Origin: Lysobacter enzymogenes
GTDB taxonomy: Bacteria > Pseudomonadota > Gammaproteobacteria > Xanthomonadales > Xanthomonadaceae
Length of the DNA stretch: 64,000 nucleotides
Assembly: GCF_023617245.1 (NCBI RefSeq)
Contig: NZ_CP067396.1
Span: 5,545,001 to 5,609,000, forward strand
Direction: 5' to 3'
Below the pieces are notes generated by a model that was given only the letters and a program-made list of their open reading frames with translations, was not told the DNA's origin and searched no databases. Shown here piece by piece: positions 25,686 to 33,757 of this stretch. A program made the translations under genes and the position numbers. The stretch's first letter is position 1. Each line of letters opens with the position of its first letter.

Positions 25686-27175
25686 TCGATGGTTTCAGGT
25701 TCGGTCGGCGCCGGCTCAGCCGGCGCAGATTGGAAGGCGCCGTTTCGGGCGACGCGACGCGGGTCGGTGTCGAACACCAGGCCCAGGCGGTCGGCGCGTT
25801 CTGCGTCGGCCGCGATCTCGCGATCGATGGTCTCGGCGTCGTAGCCCGAGCTCGCGATGGCCTCCGCGCGCGAGAGCAGGCCCGCGCGGATCGCCAGGAT
25901 CATGGCGTTGAACTCTTTCTCGGGGTCGACCCAATTCCAGCCTTGCGGTACCCACTTGCAGGCGCGGTACTGGCGCTTGCGGCGGCGATAGCCCGGCAGT
26001 TCGATGGCATCGGCCAGGACGGCCGCGTCCACGAAGGCCGCCCAGATCGGCCGGCACATCTGGTAGACCAGGACCGAGTGCTGGACCTGCTCGCAGCGAC
26101 GCCGAAATTCCAGCAAGCCGGCGCGGATGGACGAGTAGTTGACCCCGGTCAAGTCGCCGGTCAGCTGCTCGTAGGTGACGCCCATCGCCGCGGCGACCGC
26201 GCGGAACTGCGAGCGCAAGAACGCCTCGTAGCTCGCGCCCACATCGGCGGGCTGGGCGAATGCGACGTTCTCGCCCGGCTCCAGGATCTGCAGGCTGCCC
26301 GGCTCCAGGCCGAGCGGCGCGTTACCGTGCTCGTCCGGAGGTGCGTCGCCCGGAAGCGGGTCGTCCGGGCCGTCGCGGGTAATGAAGCCGGCGAACATCG
26401 CCGCGGTCTTCTTGCGGACGAGTTCGGCGTCGTCGTACTGGTCGAGCTCGTTGAGCTTGACCAGCGCGCGCGCGAGCCAGGGTTCGCCTCGGATCTGCCC
26501 CGGGCGCAATGGCCGGAAGATGTGCAGCACTTCCGAGGCCGGCACGCGGATCGTGTCCAGGCCGCCATGCCGGGTCATCGGCGCCATCGCCCCGTCCTGC
26601 GGATGCGATAGGTAGAGGTGATACGCAACGCGGCGGCCCAATCGATCGAACTCGATACCGGCACGGATCAGGTTGCCGTTCGGCGCTTCCCGGTTGAGCG
26701 CGATCGGCAGGTGCTCGGGTTCGAGTACCTGCAGTTGCAGCGGCACCGCCAAGCCGTCCTCCGGCCGGCGCGGGCGCAGGCGGATCAGGCACTCGCCGCC
26801 CTCCAATAGCGCGCGGCAGGCCAGGGCTTGCAGGCCGTAAAGATCGGTCAAGCCGGCGGCGTCGGCTTCGTCCACAAAGTCCCGCCATAGCGCCTGAAGC
26901 GCTTCGCGCTGCGCGGTGTCCACGATCAGCGATTGCGGCTTGATGCCGGTGCCGACCGCGTTGGCGACGAAGGCCTCGATCGCGGCGTTGGCCCACGCAT
27001 TGCGGCGCACCAAGTCGCGCGAGCGCACCCGCAGGGCATCGCCTGTCGCCAGCAGCGCGGCGACCGCACCTGGATTGCTGGGCTGCCAGGCGGTCGACCG
27101 GCGACCGTGGCCCGCGACCTCGTGCACGGGTGAACCGCCGAACATCGCGGCCCGGAGCTTTCCCCACCAACCCAC
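25682..27175 (-). CDS. Phage portal protein, lambda B family
   Basis: A 497-residue portal protein. Features include the conserved start (VHEVAGHGRRSTAWQPSNPGA), DLVRRNAWANAAIEAFVANAVG, the LLEGGECLIRLRPR segment, and ATGVTYEQLTGDLTGVNYSS-type wording (GVTYEQLTGDLTGVNYSSIR). It forms the dodecameric vertex through which DNA is packaged and the tail attaches. Coupled to the gpW-like gene upstream and the protease downstream. Confidence 0.92.
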   Translation of the reverse strand: MGWWGKLRAAMFGGSPVHEVAGHGRRSTAWQPSNPGAVAALLATGDALRVRSRDLVRRNAWANAAIEAFVANAVGTGIKPQSLIVDTAQREALQALWRDFVDEADAAGLTDLYGLQALACRALLEGGECLIRLRPRRPEDGLAVPLQLQVLEPEHLPIALNREAPNGNLIRAGIEFDRLGRRVAYHLYLSHPQDGAMAPMTRHGGLDTIRVPASEVLHIFRPLRPGQIRGEPWLARALVKLNELDQYDDAELVRKKTAAMFAGFITRDGPDDPLPGDAPPDEHGNAPLGLEPGSLQILEPGENVAFAQPADVGASYEAFLRSQFRAVAAAMGVTYEQLTGDLTGVNYSSIRAGLLEFRRRCEQVQHSVLVYQMCRPIWAAFVDAAVLADAIELPGYRRRKRQYRACKWVPQGWNWVDPEKEFNAMILAIRAGLLSRAEAIASSGYDAETIDREIAADAERADRLGLVFDTDPRRVARNGAFQSAPAEPAPTEPETIE

Positions 27176-27177
27176 GG

Positions 27178-27396
27178 TCAGAACCCTTTCGACGTCGTGG
27201 TCAGCAGGCGCCGGACCCTGCGCGGACGCCCTTCGGTACCGGCCAGGGCCGCCTCAACCTCGCGGATCGCCGCCAGCAGCTCGTCCACCGACCGGTACTC
27301 GACCAGGCGGTCGCCGAAGCTGACGCGACGTTCGCCGCGCGCCAGCGCCGAGCGCAGCGCCTGCAATTGCTCGTGGGTGTAAGGAAGGTCGCTCAT
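27178..27396 (-). CDS. gpW: Head-tail joining protein, gpW family
   Basis: A 72-residue protein with the gpW pattern (YTHEQLQALRSALARGERRVSF, then EYRSVDELLAAIREVEAAL). gpW plugs the portal after packaging so the tail can join. It lies between the terminase large subunit and the portal, as lambda W does, and overlaps the terminase stop. Confidence 0.88.
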   Translation of the reverse strand: MSDLPYTHEQLQALRSALARGERRVSFGDRLVEYRSVDELLAAIREVEAALAGTEGRPRRVRRLLTTTSKGF

Positions 27397-29327
27397 CGCA
27401 TGAAACGGCTGGAGATCACCCGGCGGCGACCGGAAACAGAAAGGCCGCCCGGCGAGGCGGCCTTCGACGGAATGGGTAGGGGTGGTTCGGTTGGATCAGG
27501 CGGGCGTGGCGGTTGCACGCCCAGTGATCGCTCGAGCTCGCGCCAGTGGCGCTCTTCGAAACGATCAACGCCGGCCTGCATCGCGGCCGCGCGTGCCATG
27601 ACGTAGCAATCCAGCGCTTCGTTGCGGTCCCGGCGCTTTTCCCACACCCGTTGCGGATAGCCGTGCCGGTCCCGACGGGTGATCAAGTGCTCGGCGGTCA
27701 GCTGCTGCACGAACTCGCTATCTACCTTTGGTAGATGGACGTAGCCCGCAGGGAACGCGGATTGGCCGTCCGGCCCGATCTCGATCGACAACCGCAGCGC
27801 GTTGTACAACTCCAGCTTGGCGATGCCGCCAGCCACGGCGAACAGCTTCAGGCCGCGCCGCAGGCGCTTGCCCGGAATGCTCACATCGACCGCGGTCGGG
27901 ATGCCGATCAAGGCGGCGCCGCTGCCGACACCCTTCATCGGCAGCAGCCGCGGATCGTGCGCGTCGCGCGCGAACGCGTAGGCCTCCTGGGTGGCGTAGC
28001 CGGTATCCAGGCCCAGCCGGGTTAGCAGCAACAGCGCGCCGGATGCATGGGTCCATTGCTCGCGCAGCAGGTTCGCCAACTCCGCCCAGACTGCTGCGCG
28101 CGCGGTGTCGCCCATCAAGACACGATGCTCGACCAGCCAAGTCTCACGCTCGCGGCCGAACGCCCAGACCGAGACCTCGATACGGTCCTTCTGCACGTCG
28201 GCGCCGCCGGCCAGCAGGAGGCCGCCGGCCGGGACGGTGCCGATCCGGTAGTCCTCGCGCCGTTCCAGCAAGCGTTCCCAGTCGGGAGCTTCACCCTCCT
28301 CTTCCCAGGTCTCGCCCAGTTCGGTGTTCTTGAACGCCTTGAGCGCGGTGGCCGAGCCCTGCGCCGCCTCCCAGGCCGCGGCGATGTCCGCCCAACTGCG
28401 CCAGCCGACCGGCGAGTACAGCGAGGACAGGTGGTAGCCGGCGGTCTTGCCGCGGTTTTGCGGTGCCGTCGCGACCCACTGGCCGCCCGCGAGCATCGCG
28501 GTCTTGTGATGTTCGCCAATCAGCTGCTCGCAGGACTCGCAGATGTAGCGCGTCGATCGCGGGTCACCCCACGTCCAGCGCAGTTGGTCGAACCGCAGCC
28601 ATTGTTGGTGGGCGCAGTGCGGGCACGGCACGAAGAATCGCCGCTGGTCCGACGCCAAATACTCGCGCTCGATGGTGCTGGCGCCGGCGATCGTCGGCGT
28701 CGACACCAGCAGGATCTTGCGGCGGGTGAAGGTCCGGGTGCGGGCCTCGGCCAGCGCGACCGCGTCGCCCTCGCCCTCTACGTCGCGCGGATAGCCGTCC
28801 ACTTCGTCCAGGAACAGGTACCGCACGGGCATCGACCGCAGACCGACCGCACTGTTGGCGCCAGTCAGGACCAGGACGCCGCCACGGAACTCCTTGGCGA
28901 GGATCGTGTTGCCCGAGTCCCGCGCGCGCGAGGGCGCGATGCGCTCGCGCAGCGACGGCGACTCTTCGATCAGCGGGTCCACGCGCTGCTTCGAATTGCG
29001 CTTGGCCATCTCGACCGTGGGCGCCACGGCCATCATCGGCCCTGGCGCGCACGCGATCACGTAGCCGATCCAGTTGTTGCCGCACTCGGTTCCACCGACT
29101 TGCGCGCCTTTCATGAACACGACACGCTCGGTCGCCGAGGCCGGCGACAGGTCGTTCATGATGTCGCGCAGGTACGGCGTGCGCGCGGTGCGCCAGCGAC
29201 CCGGCTCCGACGATGAAGTGCTCGACAGCACCCGATCGCGATCCGCCCAGTCGGAGACATCGAGGAACGGATCGGGCGTCAGGCCATCGCGCCAAGCGCG
29301 CGCGACGTTCTCATGGCCGTCGTACAA
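27393..29327 (-). CDS. Terminase large subunit, GpA family
   Basis: A 644-residue packaging motor. The N-terminal ATPase has a Walker-A-like loop KGAQVGGTE near residue 73 and Walker B LFLDEVDG near 173. The C-terminal nuclease region is intact through RRDRNEALDCYVMARAAAMQ. GpA-type terminases cut at cohesive or headful sites and translocate DNA into the prohead. The small subunit lies three bases upstream. Confidence 0.95.
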   Translation of the reverse strand: MYDGHENVARAWRDGLTPDPFLDVSDWADRDRVLSSTSSSEPGRWRTARTPYLRDIMNDLSPASATERVVFMKGAQVGGTECGNNWIGYVIACAPGPMMAVAPTVEMAKRNSKQRVDPLIEESPSLRERIAPSRARDSGNTILAKEFRGGVLVLTGANSAVGLRSMPVRYLFLDEVDGYPRDVEGEGDAVALAEARTRTFTRRKILLVSTPTIAGASTIEREYLASDQRRFFVPCPHCAHQQWLRFDQLRWTWGDPRSTRYICESCEQLIGEHHKTAMLAGGQWVATAPQNRGKTAGYHLSSLYSPVGWRSWADIAAAWEAAQGSATALKAFKNTELGETWEEEGEAPDWERLLERREDYRIGTVPAGGLLLAGGADVQKDRIEVSVWAFGRERETWLVEHRVLMGDTARAAVWAELANLLREQWTHASGALLLLTRLGLDTGYATQEAYAFARDAHDPRLLPMKGVGSGAALIGIPTAVDVSIPGKRLRRGLKLFAVAGGIAKLELYNALRLSIEIGPDGQSAFPAGYVHLPKVDSEFVQQLTAEHLITRRDRHGYPQRVWEKRRDRNEALDCYVMARAAAMQAGVDRFEERHWRELERSLGVQPPRPPDPTEPPLPIPSKAASPGGLSVSGRRRVISSRFMR

Positions 29328-29330
29328 CGA

Positions 29331-29867
29331 TCACTCCAGGCGGGCCACGAAGTCCCCAAGTTCAGACAGGTGTTGCCGCACTTCGCGCTCCAGCGCGACG
29401 TGCATCGCATGCGGATCGATGCCCAGCTCGGCGGCGAGCATCGAGCTGATCCGCGCGGGCCAGTTCAACCAGGCGTCTCGCTCGGCGCGCGCCAAGGCGA
29501 AGACCTGGCCGACCGCCTGCTGGCGGTCAATCAGCTCGCCGCGTAGCTGCGCGATGCGCAGCTTGTGGTGCTGGGCCTTGAGGACTTCGTTGGCGGTGCG
29601 GGCCTGGGCGTAGCTATTGCCCGACGGCGCGCCGGGCGCGCCGTCGTCTGCGAAGGCGGCAGGTCTCGCGCGCGCCCGCGCGGGGCGGGTCCGCGCGCCC
29701 AGGGTCGACTGCGCCGGGTCGGTGCTGGCGGCCCACTCAGCGTCGGCGCGGGCCGCGTCGATGCTCCCGTCCGCCAACGCGGTAATCCGGCCGGACTTGA
29801 TGGCTTTGTGGACGGCCGTATCCGACACGCCGCGATGGCGCCCGTAGGCGCGAATGGAAATACCCAC
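29331..29867 (-). CDS. Terminase small subunit (Nu1-like)
   Basis: A 178-residue protein with an N-terminal winged helix-turn-helix (IRAYGRHRGVSDTAVHKAIK) for recognition of the packaging site, followed by a linker and a helical C-terminus (AQHHKLRIAQLRGELIDRQ) that binds the large subunit. It starts the leftward late module. About 60 bases separate its start from a strong hairpin. Confidence 0.85.
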   Translation of the reverse strand: MGISIRAYGRHRGVSDTAVHKAIKSGRITALADGSIDAARADAEWAASTDPAQSTLGARTRPARARARPAAFADDGAPGAPSGNSYAQARTANEVLKAQHHKLRIAQLRGELIDRQQAVGQVFALARAERDAWLNWPARISSMLAAELGIDPHAMHVALEREVRQHLSELGDFVARLE

Positions 29868-29930
29868 AGATGGTCAATCGCAGTTGGGCCTCCGCGACCG
29901 CCGGCCTTCGGCGCAGATTCGAAAGGGGAA

Positions 29931-29974
29931 GAGCGCACACCCCAACGCCCTGCCGGGCGTTGGGGTGTGCGCTC
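29931..29974 (-). terminator. 20-bp stem hairpin after cassette G gene
   Basis: A perfect 20-base stem with a 4-base loop (TGCC) lies 12 bases after the gene at 29987-30517. Its inner part (ACCCCAACGCC) resembles the hairpins at 30657 and 31093. On the minus strand it is followed by TTCCCC but no long T run. Confidence 0.75.
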
Positions 29975-29986
29975 TCAGGCGCGGCG

Positions 29987-30517
29987 TTAGTTGCGCGGCT
30001 CGTATTCCGCCGCGTCCCGCGCCCGCTGCAGGTTCTTCAGTGCTGCGCGCAACGCTTTTTGGTAGCCGGCGTCTCGCAGTTCCCAGACCTCCAGCAGCCT
30101 GACCCGTTGCAGCAACCGGTCCAGTTCGGCCAACGGCAGCGCGCTGTACTCCGGCTCGTCACCTTCGAGATAGCGGTAGATGTGCGTCAATAGCGCGCGC
30201 AGTGTCAGCTCATTCGCGCTGAACTCGTTCGGCATCAGCCGCCGCTTGAACCATTCGTCGGACTGCTCGATGACCAACTCCAGCGGATCTAGTTCGTAGC
30301 CACAGCCCTCCGCCATCCAGCTGATGACTTCGGGGTCGCAGCGCCCCGTATGATGCCCCGTGCAGTGGGATGCCAGCAGGTGCGAAAGCCCGTAGCAACC
30401 GTACAGCTGAAACTTTACCTCAGCGTCGAATGCAGGAACCGCCGACATCAGCAGCCGTTCGATGCGGCTACCCAGCGCGCGCAGATCTGCATTCGACTTC
30501 GTGACCAGTGATTCCAT
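29987..30517 (-). CDS. Cassette gene G, hypothetical (176 aa)
   Basis: The start at ATG 30517 is preceded by GGAAAGCAAG. The protein is helical and charged, with a cysteine- and histidine-rich segment (HCTGHHTGRCDPEVI) that could bind metal. No family recognised. It lies downstream of leader copy G and ends at a strong hairpin, making a single-gene cassette. An upstream in-frame ATG in the leader would add MSRPQRRGDDKESK. Confidence 0.65.
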   Translation of the reverse strand: MESLVTKSNADLRALGSRIERLLMSAVPAFDAEVKFQLYGCYGLSHLLASHCTGHHTGRCDPEVISWMAEGCGYELDPLELVIEQSDEWFKRRLMPNEFSANELTLRALLTHIYRYLEGDEPEYSALPLAELDRLLQRVRLLEVWELRDAGYQKALRAALKNLQRARDAAEYEPRN

Positions 30518-30556
30518 CTTGCTTTCCTTGTCGTCGCCGCGTCGTTGCGGCCTAGA

Positions 30557-30630
30557 CATGAACGCTTCACCGCGCGCGAATCGCAAGCGACCTCAGCCCA
30601 TCCCAGGCGTGCAGACAGCAAACGGACAGG
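30557..30630 (-). promoter_or_regulatory. Cassette leader element, copy G
   Basis: Paired TGTC boxes start at 30628 and 30617 (11 bp apart), 60 and 49 bases before the invariant GAAGCGTTCATG at 30557-30568 (minus strand). A CGCTTG lies between. The ATG of the motif is 42 bases before the gene start. Confidence 0.7.
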
Positions 30631-30656
30631 AAGGTGGCCACGCCAGAAGAGGGAAT

Positions 30657-30684
30657 ACCCCAGCGCCCGCCTAGGCGCTGGGGT
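30657..30684 (-). terminator. Shared hairpin after cassette F gene
   Basis: The stem ACCCCAGCGCC/GGCGCTGGGGT is 11 bases with a 6-base loop, and flanking AGAGG/CCTCT can extend it. The same stem occurs at 31093-31119. It follows the gene at 30700 by 15 bases on the minus strand. Confidence 0.7.
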
Positions 30685-30699
30685 GCGTCCTCTCCAGGT

Positions 30700-30963
30700 T
30701 CAACGACGGGGCAGGCTTGCGATCACGCTCCGCATCAGTTCTCGCGCATCCAGGTGTTGGTCCACCTCGACGCCCGCGTATTCGCACAGCAGCGTCAGGA
30801 TGTCGAAACATTGTTCAGCCAGATTCTCGGCGGCGCGCGCCTCCTCACGGCTGAGGACAAAGACGTCGTCCTCGTCTCCCGTGACCATCTCTTCGATGGT
30901 GTTCCTGCAGTCGATGAGGTCGCTCAGCGTGTTCTGGAACTTGCAGTAGGACATATTGCTCAT
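30700..30963 (-). CDS. Cassette gene F, small phage protein (87 aa)
   Basis: The protein starts MSNMSYCKFQNTLSDLIDC and continues with acidic helices (ALSREEARAAENLAEQCFDILT-like wording: LSREEARAAENLAEQ). I associate this pattern with small orphan proteins of phages and prophages whose function is unknown. It is preceded by leader copy F and followed by a shared hairpin. The leader would add MSTPQRRGDHRVID in frame. Confidence 0.7.
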   Translation of the reverse strand: MSNMSYCKFQNTLSDLIDCRNTIEEMVTGDEDDVFVLSREEARAAENLAEQCFDILTLLCEYAGVEVDQHLDARELMRSVIASLPRR

Positions 30964-31002
30964 GTCGATCACTCGATGGTCGCCGCGTCGTTGCGGCGTG
31001 GA

Positions 31003-31075
31003 CATGAACGCTTCCTTCTCGGACTTCATCAAGCGAACCAGCGACAGCGCGCCGGTGCAGACACGCGGCAGACAG
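31003..31075 (-). promoter_or_regulatory. Cassette leader element, copy F
   Basis: TGTC boxes start at 31074 and 31063, 60 and 49 bases before GAAGCGTTCATG (31003-31014, minus strand), the same geometry as copy G. The motif's ATG is 42 bases before the gene start and in frame with it. Confidence 0.7.
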
Positions 31076-31092
31076 GAAGCGGAAGAGGGAAC

Positions 31093-31119
31093 ACCCCAGC
31101 GCCGGGTCGGCGCTGGGGT
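31093..31119 (-). terminator. Shared hairpin after small cassette gene
   Basis: The stem ACCCCAGCGCC/GGCGCTGGGGT has a 5-base loop, with outer AGAGG/CCTCT pairing. It is identical in stem sequence to the hairpin at 30657. No T run follows, so it may stabilise the RNA end or work with another factor. Confidence 0.65.
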
Positions 31120-31133
31120 CTGACCTCTCCCGC

Positions 31134-31250
31134 TCAATCCGCGTCGTGCGGCATCCAGAGCGCGTCCATCAGCGCGCCCGGGGATTCCTGATCATCCCGC
31201 CAGAGCTTCGCCATCAGCTCCTTCGGATCGGCTTCTACACCCATCGTCAT
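31134..31250 (-). CDS. Very small protein (38 aa) in cassette E
   Basis: A short frame starts MTMGVEADPKELMAKLWRDD and ends MPHDAD 15 bases before the shared hairpin. It lies 20 bases after the 170-residue cassette gene, so the two could form one transcript. The acidic helical composition is protein-like, but the ribosome site is weak. Confidence 0.4.
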   Translation of the reverse strand: MTMGVEADPKELMAKLWRDDQESPGALMDALWMPHDAD

Positions 31251-31270
31251 CCACGCGCTTTACGCCGCGT

Positions 31271-31783
31271 CTACCCTGGCAGCTGCCCGAGCGCTTGCTC
31301 CAAGCCGCTGACCGCGACGCTGATGCCGTGCTGGTACTCGGCGTCGCGCGGCTGGAGCACGTACAGACGCTCGGCCAGATCCCGAGCCTGCTCCACCCAC
31401 TGACGCGGCGTGAGCGCGGGGCGACACGCAAGGTAGTCCTCGATCTGGCGCGCGGCGTCCGCGAAAGCGGTGGCGACTGCCTCATTGCGCCGTTTCGGCC
31501 GGCGCTTGAGGGGCTTGAATCCGCTCCCCACGCGTCGTTCCCAGTCCTGCAGTTCCTGGTCGGCGGCGCTGACCCGAGCGCTCAGTTCCACCGCTTCGAT
31601 GCGCCGTGCGCGGTCGAGTCGCGCCCATGGTTTGAGAAATCGCGCGAGCGCCGCGCAGGCTTCCACGCTGGAGACGCCGTACTCCCACGACGGCGCCAAA
31701 TCCGTCGGTGCCTGTTCCAACAACCATCGAATCCGTTTGGGCAGCGTGCCTAGAGTAAACAGTACGTCGTCAACCGCTTGCAT
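31271..31783 (-). CDS. Cassette gene E, hypothetical (170 aa)
   Basis: The ATG at 31783 follows GGAGGACGTACAAA, a strong ribosome site. The protein is predominantly helical and basic (FKPLKRRPKRRNEAV) and contains LTPRQWVEQARDLAERLYVL. I recognise no domain. It is transcribed leftward from a control region shared with the divergent cassette A. In this copy the leader ATG frame is closed (MPSRKRR then stop). Confidence 0.65.
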   Translation of the reverse strand: MQAVDDVLFTLGTLPKRIRWLLEQAPTDLAPSWEYGVSSVEACAALARFLKPWARLDRARRIEAVELSARVSAADQELQDWERRVGSGFKPLKRRPKRRNEAVATAFADAARQIEDYLACRPALTPRQWVEQARDLAERLYVLQPRDAEYQHGISVAVSGLEQALGQLPG

Positions 31784-31820
31784 TTTGTACGTCCTCCGGT
31801 CACCGCCTCTTGCGGCTCGG

Positions 31821-31885
31821 CATGAACGCTTCAATTTCGATGGAAGCCAAGCGACGCCTCTAGCGCTCGGACAGGCGTCGGACAG
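31821..31885 (-). promoter_or_regulatory. Cassette leader element, copy E
   Basis: GAAGCGTTCATG at 31821-31832 (minus strand) is preceded by CGCTTGGCTTCC (31842-31853) and TGTC boxes starting at 31884 and 31873. Spacing to the boxes is shorter (52 and 41) than in other copies. It shares a divergent region with copy A. Confidence 0.7.
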
Positions 31886-31897
31886 CTTCTCCTGCTC

Positions 31898-31983
31898 CCT
31901 GTCCGTTAGCTGTCTGGCATTGCCCAGCCATCGTCTATTGCCCGGAAAAGCGCTTGGCTTCTGGCCGAACCGAAGCGTTCATG
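31898..31983 (+). promoter_or_regulatory. Cassette leader element, copy A
   Basis: CCTGTCCG (31898) and CTGTCTG (31910) lie 11 bp apart. CGCTTGGCTTC is at 31951-31961 and GAAGCGTTCATG at 31972-31983. The motif's ATG is 33 bases before the gene start and in frame with it. Confidence 0.7.
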
Positions 31984-32013
31984 CGTCCACCCAACGCGGC
32001 CAAGGAGGCCACC

Positions 32014-32400
32014 ATGAACGACGTGCTCTTCAACGACATCGCGCTCCATCACATCGGGATTACCACGCTACAGACACGAAAAAGCACCCACCTGGACTTC
32101 TACAGCGTCGCAGTGTGGGAAATACACGCCGCCTTGCGCGCTGCGTATTTGGCTGGCTACGCCGCCAGCGTCCGGGCGGCATGCGGCGAAGGCATCGCCT
32201 TGCCGACGCAACGGCACACGATGCTCGGCGATGTATGGCTTGGCGAGGGCGAAGCCAGCGACTTCGCCCAATCGGGCGCCGTCCGAACGGTCACCACACT
32301 GCCCATCCCGGAGACCGAGTTGTTGGCGTACCGCTGGCAAGAGCGGCGCGCGCTCGACTTTCTGATCCCCGAAGCCGTCCGACAGCGCCGCATCGACTGA
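32014..32400 (+). CDS. Cassette gene A, hypothetical (128 aa)
   Basis: The ATG at 32014 is preceded by AAGGAGGCCACC, an ideal ribosome site. The sequence MNDVLFNDIALHHIGI continues into a central helical part (AALRAAYLAGYAASVRAACGEG) and a C-terminus with PETELLAYRWQERRALDF. No known domain. It is followed by a hairpin at 32418. An alternative upstream start in the leader would add MRPPNAAKEAT. Confidence 0.7.
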   Translation: MNDVLFNDIALHHIGITTLQTRKSTHLDFYSVAVWEIHAALRAAYLAGYAASVRAACGEGIALPTQRHTMLGDVWLGEGEASDFAQSGAVRTVTTLPIPETELLAYRWQERRALDFLIPEAVRQRRID

Positions 32401-32417
32401 TGCAACACGACCTCAGA

Positions 32418-32444
32418 GCCCCGCCCACGCGGGGCCTATTTGTT
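32418..32444 (+). terminator. Terminator-like hairpin after cassette A
   Basis: A 7-base GC stem GCCCCGC/GCGGGGC with loop CCAC is followed by CTATTTGTT. It lies 17 bases after the cassette A stop. Confidence 0.65.
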
Positions 32445-32458
32445 CCTGCACGCCGAAT

Positions 32459-32542
32459 CTGTCTGACACCTGTCCGTGAACGAGAACGCTCGTTCTTCAT
32501 CGCTAAAACCGCTTGGCTTCCTCCTAGAAGGAAGCGTTCATG
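32459..32542 (+). promoter_or_regulatory. Cassette leader element, copy B
   Basis: CTGTCTG (32459) and CCTGTCCG (32469) are 11 bp apart by their TGTC cores. CGCTTGGCTTCC is at 32510-32521 and GAAGCGTTCATG at 32531-32542. The leader ATG is out of frame with the gene here. Confidence 0.7.
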
Positions 32543-32576
32543 GCCCCACACCAACGCGGCCACGGAGGCCACCACG

Positions 32577-32801
32577 ATGAAGCAGAACGACGTGTTCAAA
32601 GAATGCCTGACCCAACTCCCCGCACCGGTACTCGTGGACTTCGGCCCTCTGACCGGCGGCGTCCTCAGCACGCTGGCGCAACAGGAACTGCAGCGCCGGG
32701 CCGCGCTCGCCCTGCAGAACATCCCCGTGGATTGCGTGGTCGACCTGCTGCTGGGCCGCGCGTACCCGAGCAAGACCGTCGCCGATGTCCTCGCCGAGTG
32801 A
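32577..32801 (+). CDS. Cassette gene B, hypothetical (74 aa)
   Basis: The ATG at 32577 follows CACGGAGGCCACCACG with GGAGG. The protein MKQNDVFKECLTQLPAPVLV is helical and ends YPSKTVADVLAE. It is the first gene of a three-gene run with the next two frames. The next gene starts inside it, which suggests translational coupling. Function unknown. Confidence 0.65.
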   Translation: MKQNDVFKECLTQLPAPVLVDFGPLTGGVLSTLAQQELQRRAALALQNIPVDCVVDLLLGRAYPSKTVADVLAE

Positions 32802-32976
32802 CGCGGACCTCTGGTTCCTGAAGGCAACGGCGGCGACGGTCCTCGTCGCCGCCGCCAACGGAACCCTCGACCTCAATCGACTGGCGCGCGACGAACTGAT
32901 CCGTCGCGGGCTGGACCCCGAAGGCGAATGGGTCGGTCCCAGCCGCGCGCGGGAACTGCACAACCCCAACCACTAA
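32785..32976 (+). CDS. Hypothetical small protein (63 aa)
   Basis: The frame starts at ATG 32785 and overlaps the previous gene by 17 bases. The sequence (ATAATVLVAAANGTLDLNRLARDELIRRGLDPEGEWVG-type wording: LDLNRLARDELIRRGLD) resembles short phage proteins with a conserved ARDELIRRGLD helix. It is followed 13 bases later by the DUF3489 gene. Function unknown. Confidence 0.65.
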   Translation: MSSPSDADLWFLKATAATVLVAAANGTLDLNRLARDELIRRGLDPEGEWVGPSRARELHNPNH

Positions 32977-32989
32977 CTAGGAGCAAACC

Positions 32990-33616
32990 ATGAGCAAAGT
33001 CGAACTCACCACCAACCAGCGCGCTGTTCTGGAACTGGCCGTGGCCACCGAAGGCCGCATCGAACGCTATCCCGCCGGCTTGCTCGGCGGCGCCCGCACC
33101 AGCGTCGTGCGCGGCCTGCTGCGCAACGAACTGGTCGAGCCGCACGACGCCGGCTACCGCCTGACGGCGGGCGGCTACGCGGCCGTCGGCACCGAAGCGC
33201 CGGCCGACGACGAACTGGGCGACGAGGGCGCCAGCGGCCACGACGCGCCCAGCGAACCTGCGGGCGATGCGGACACCGGCCAGAACGATGGCGCCGCCGC
33301 CGCGCCGGCCGACAGCGTGTCGGCGGCAACCACGCCGCCGGCGAAGCCCAAGCGCACGGCGCGCGGCGACACCAAGCTCGCCACGGTCGTCGGTTTGCTG
33401 ATGCGCCCCGAAGGCGCGACTATCGCGCAGATCATGGCCGCAACCGACTGGCAGCAGCACTCGGTGCGCGGTTTCCTCGCCGGCACGGTGAAGAAGAAGG
33501 GCTACACGCTGACCAACAGCAAGGAAGGCGACGGCGACCGAGTTTACCGCATCGCGACCGAGGAGGCGCAAGCGCGCTCGGCCGGCGCCGCCACGCGCGG
33601 CGACGAGGAGGAGTGA
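32990..33616 (+). CDS. DUF3489 domain protein (208 aa)
   Basis: The C-terminal region (TIAQIMAATDWQQHSVRGFL, then KKKGYTLTNSKEG) is the DUF3489 fold, a winged-helix-like domain. The N-terminal 65 residues (LTTNQRAVLELAVATEGRIE) look like a second winged helix, separated by an acidic alanine/proline-rich linker. DUF3489 genes commonly travel with DUF2924 and large serine recombinases, both present at 49.6-52.2 kb. A DNA-binding regulatory role is inferred. The ribosome site is AGGAGCAAACC. Confidence 0.85.
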   Translation: MSKVELTTNQRAVLELAVATEGRIERYPAGLLGGARTSVVRGLLRNELVEPHDAGYRLTAGGYAAVGTEAPADDELGDEGASGHDAPSEPAGDADTGQNDGAAAAPADSVSAATTPPAKPKRTARGDTKLATVVGLLMRPEGATIAQIMAATDWQQHSVRGFLAGTVKKKGYTLTNSKEGDGDRVYRIATEEAQARSAGAATRGDEEE

Positions 33617-33623
33617 ACCCAGC

Positions 33624-33651
33624 AGCGAGCCGGGTGAATGCCCGGCTCGCT
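33624..33651 (+). terminator. Hairpin after DUF3489 gene
   Basis: An 11-base stem AGCGAGCCGGG/CCCGGCTCGCT with loop TGAATG begins 7 bases after the stop codon. No T run follows. The first TGTC box of leader copy C starts at its end. Confidence 0.65.
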
Positions 33652-33733
33652 GTCTCGTAGCTGTACAACGACGAGATGCATCGAAGAACGCTGCGCGTTG
33701 CGCTTGATGTTCCTTCGAATTGAAGCGTTCATG
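33650..33733 (+). promoter_or_regulatory. Cassette leader element, copy C
   Basis: CTGTC (33650) and CTGTA (33661) are 11 bp apart. CGCTTG is at 33701 and GAAGCGTTCATG at 33722-33733. The second box is 60 bases before the motif, as in copy B. The leader ATG is in frame with the gene. Confidence 0.65.
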
Positions 33734-33757
33734 GCCTCCCAACCACGGAGACCCACG

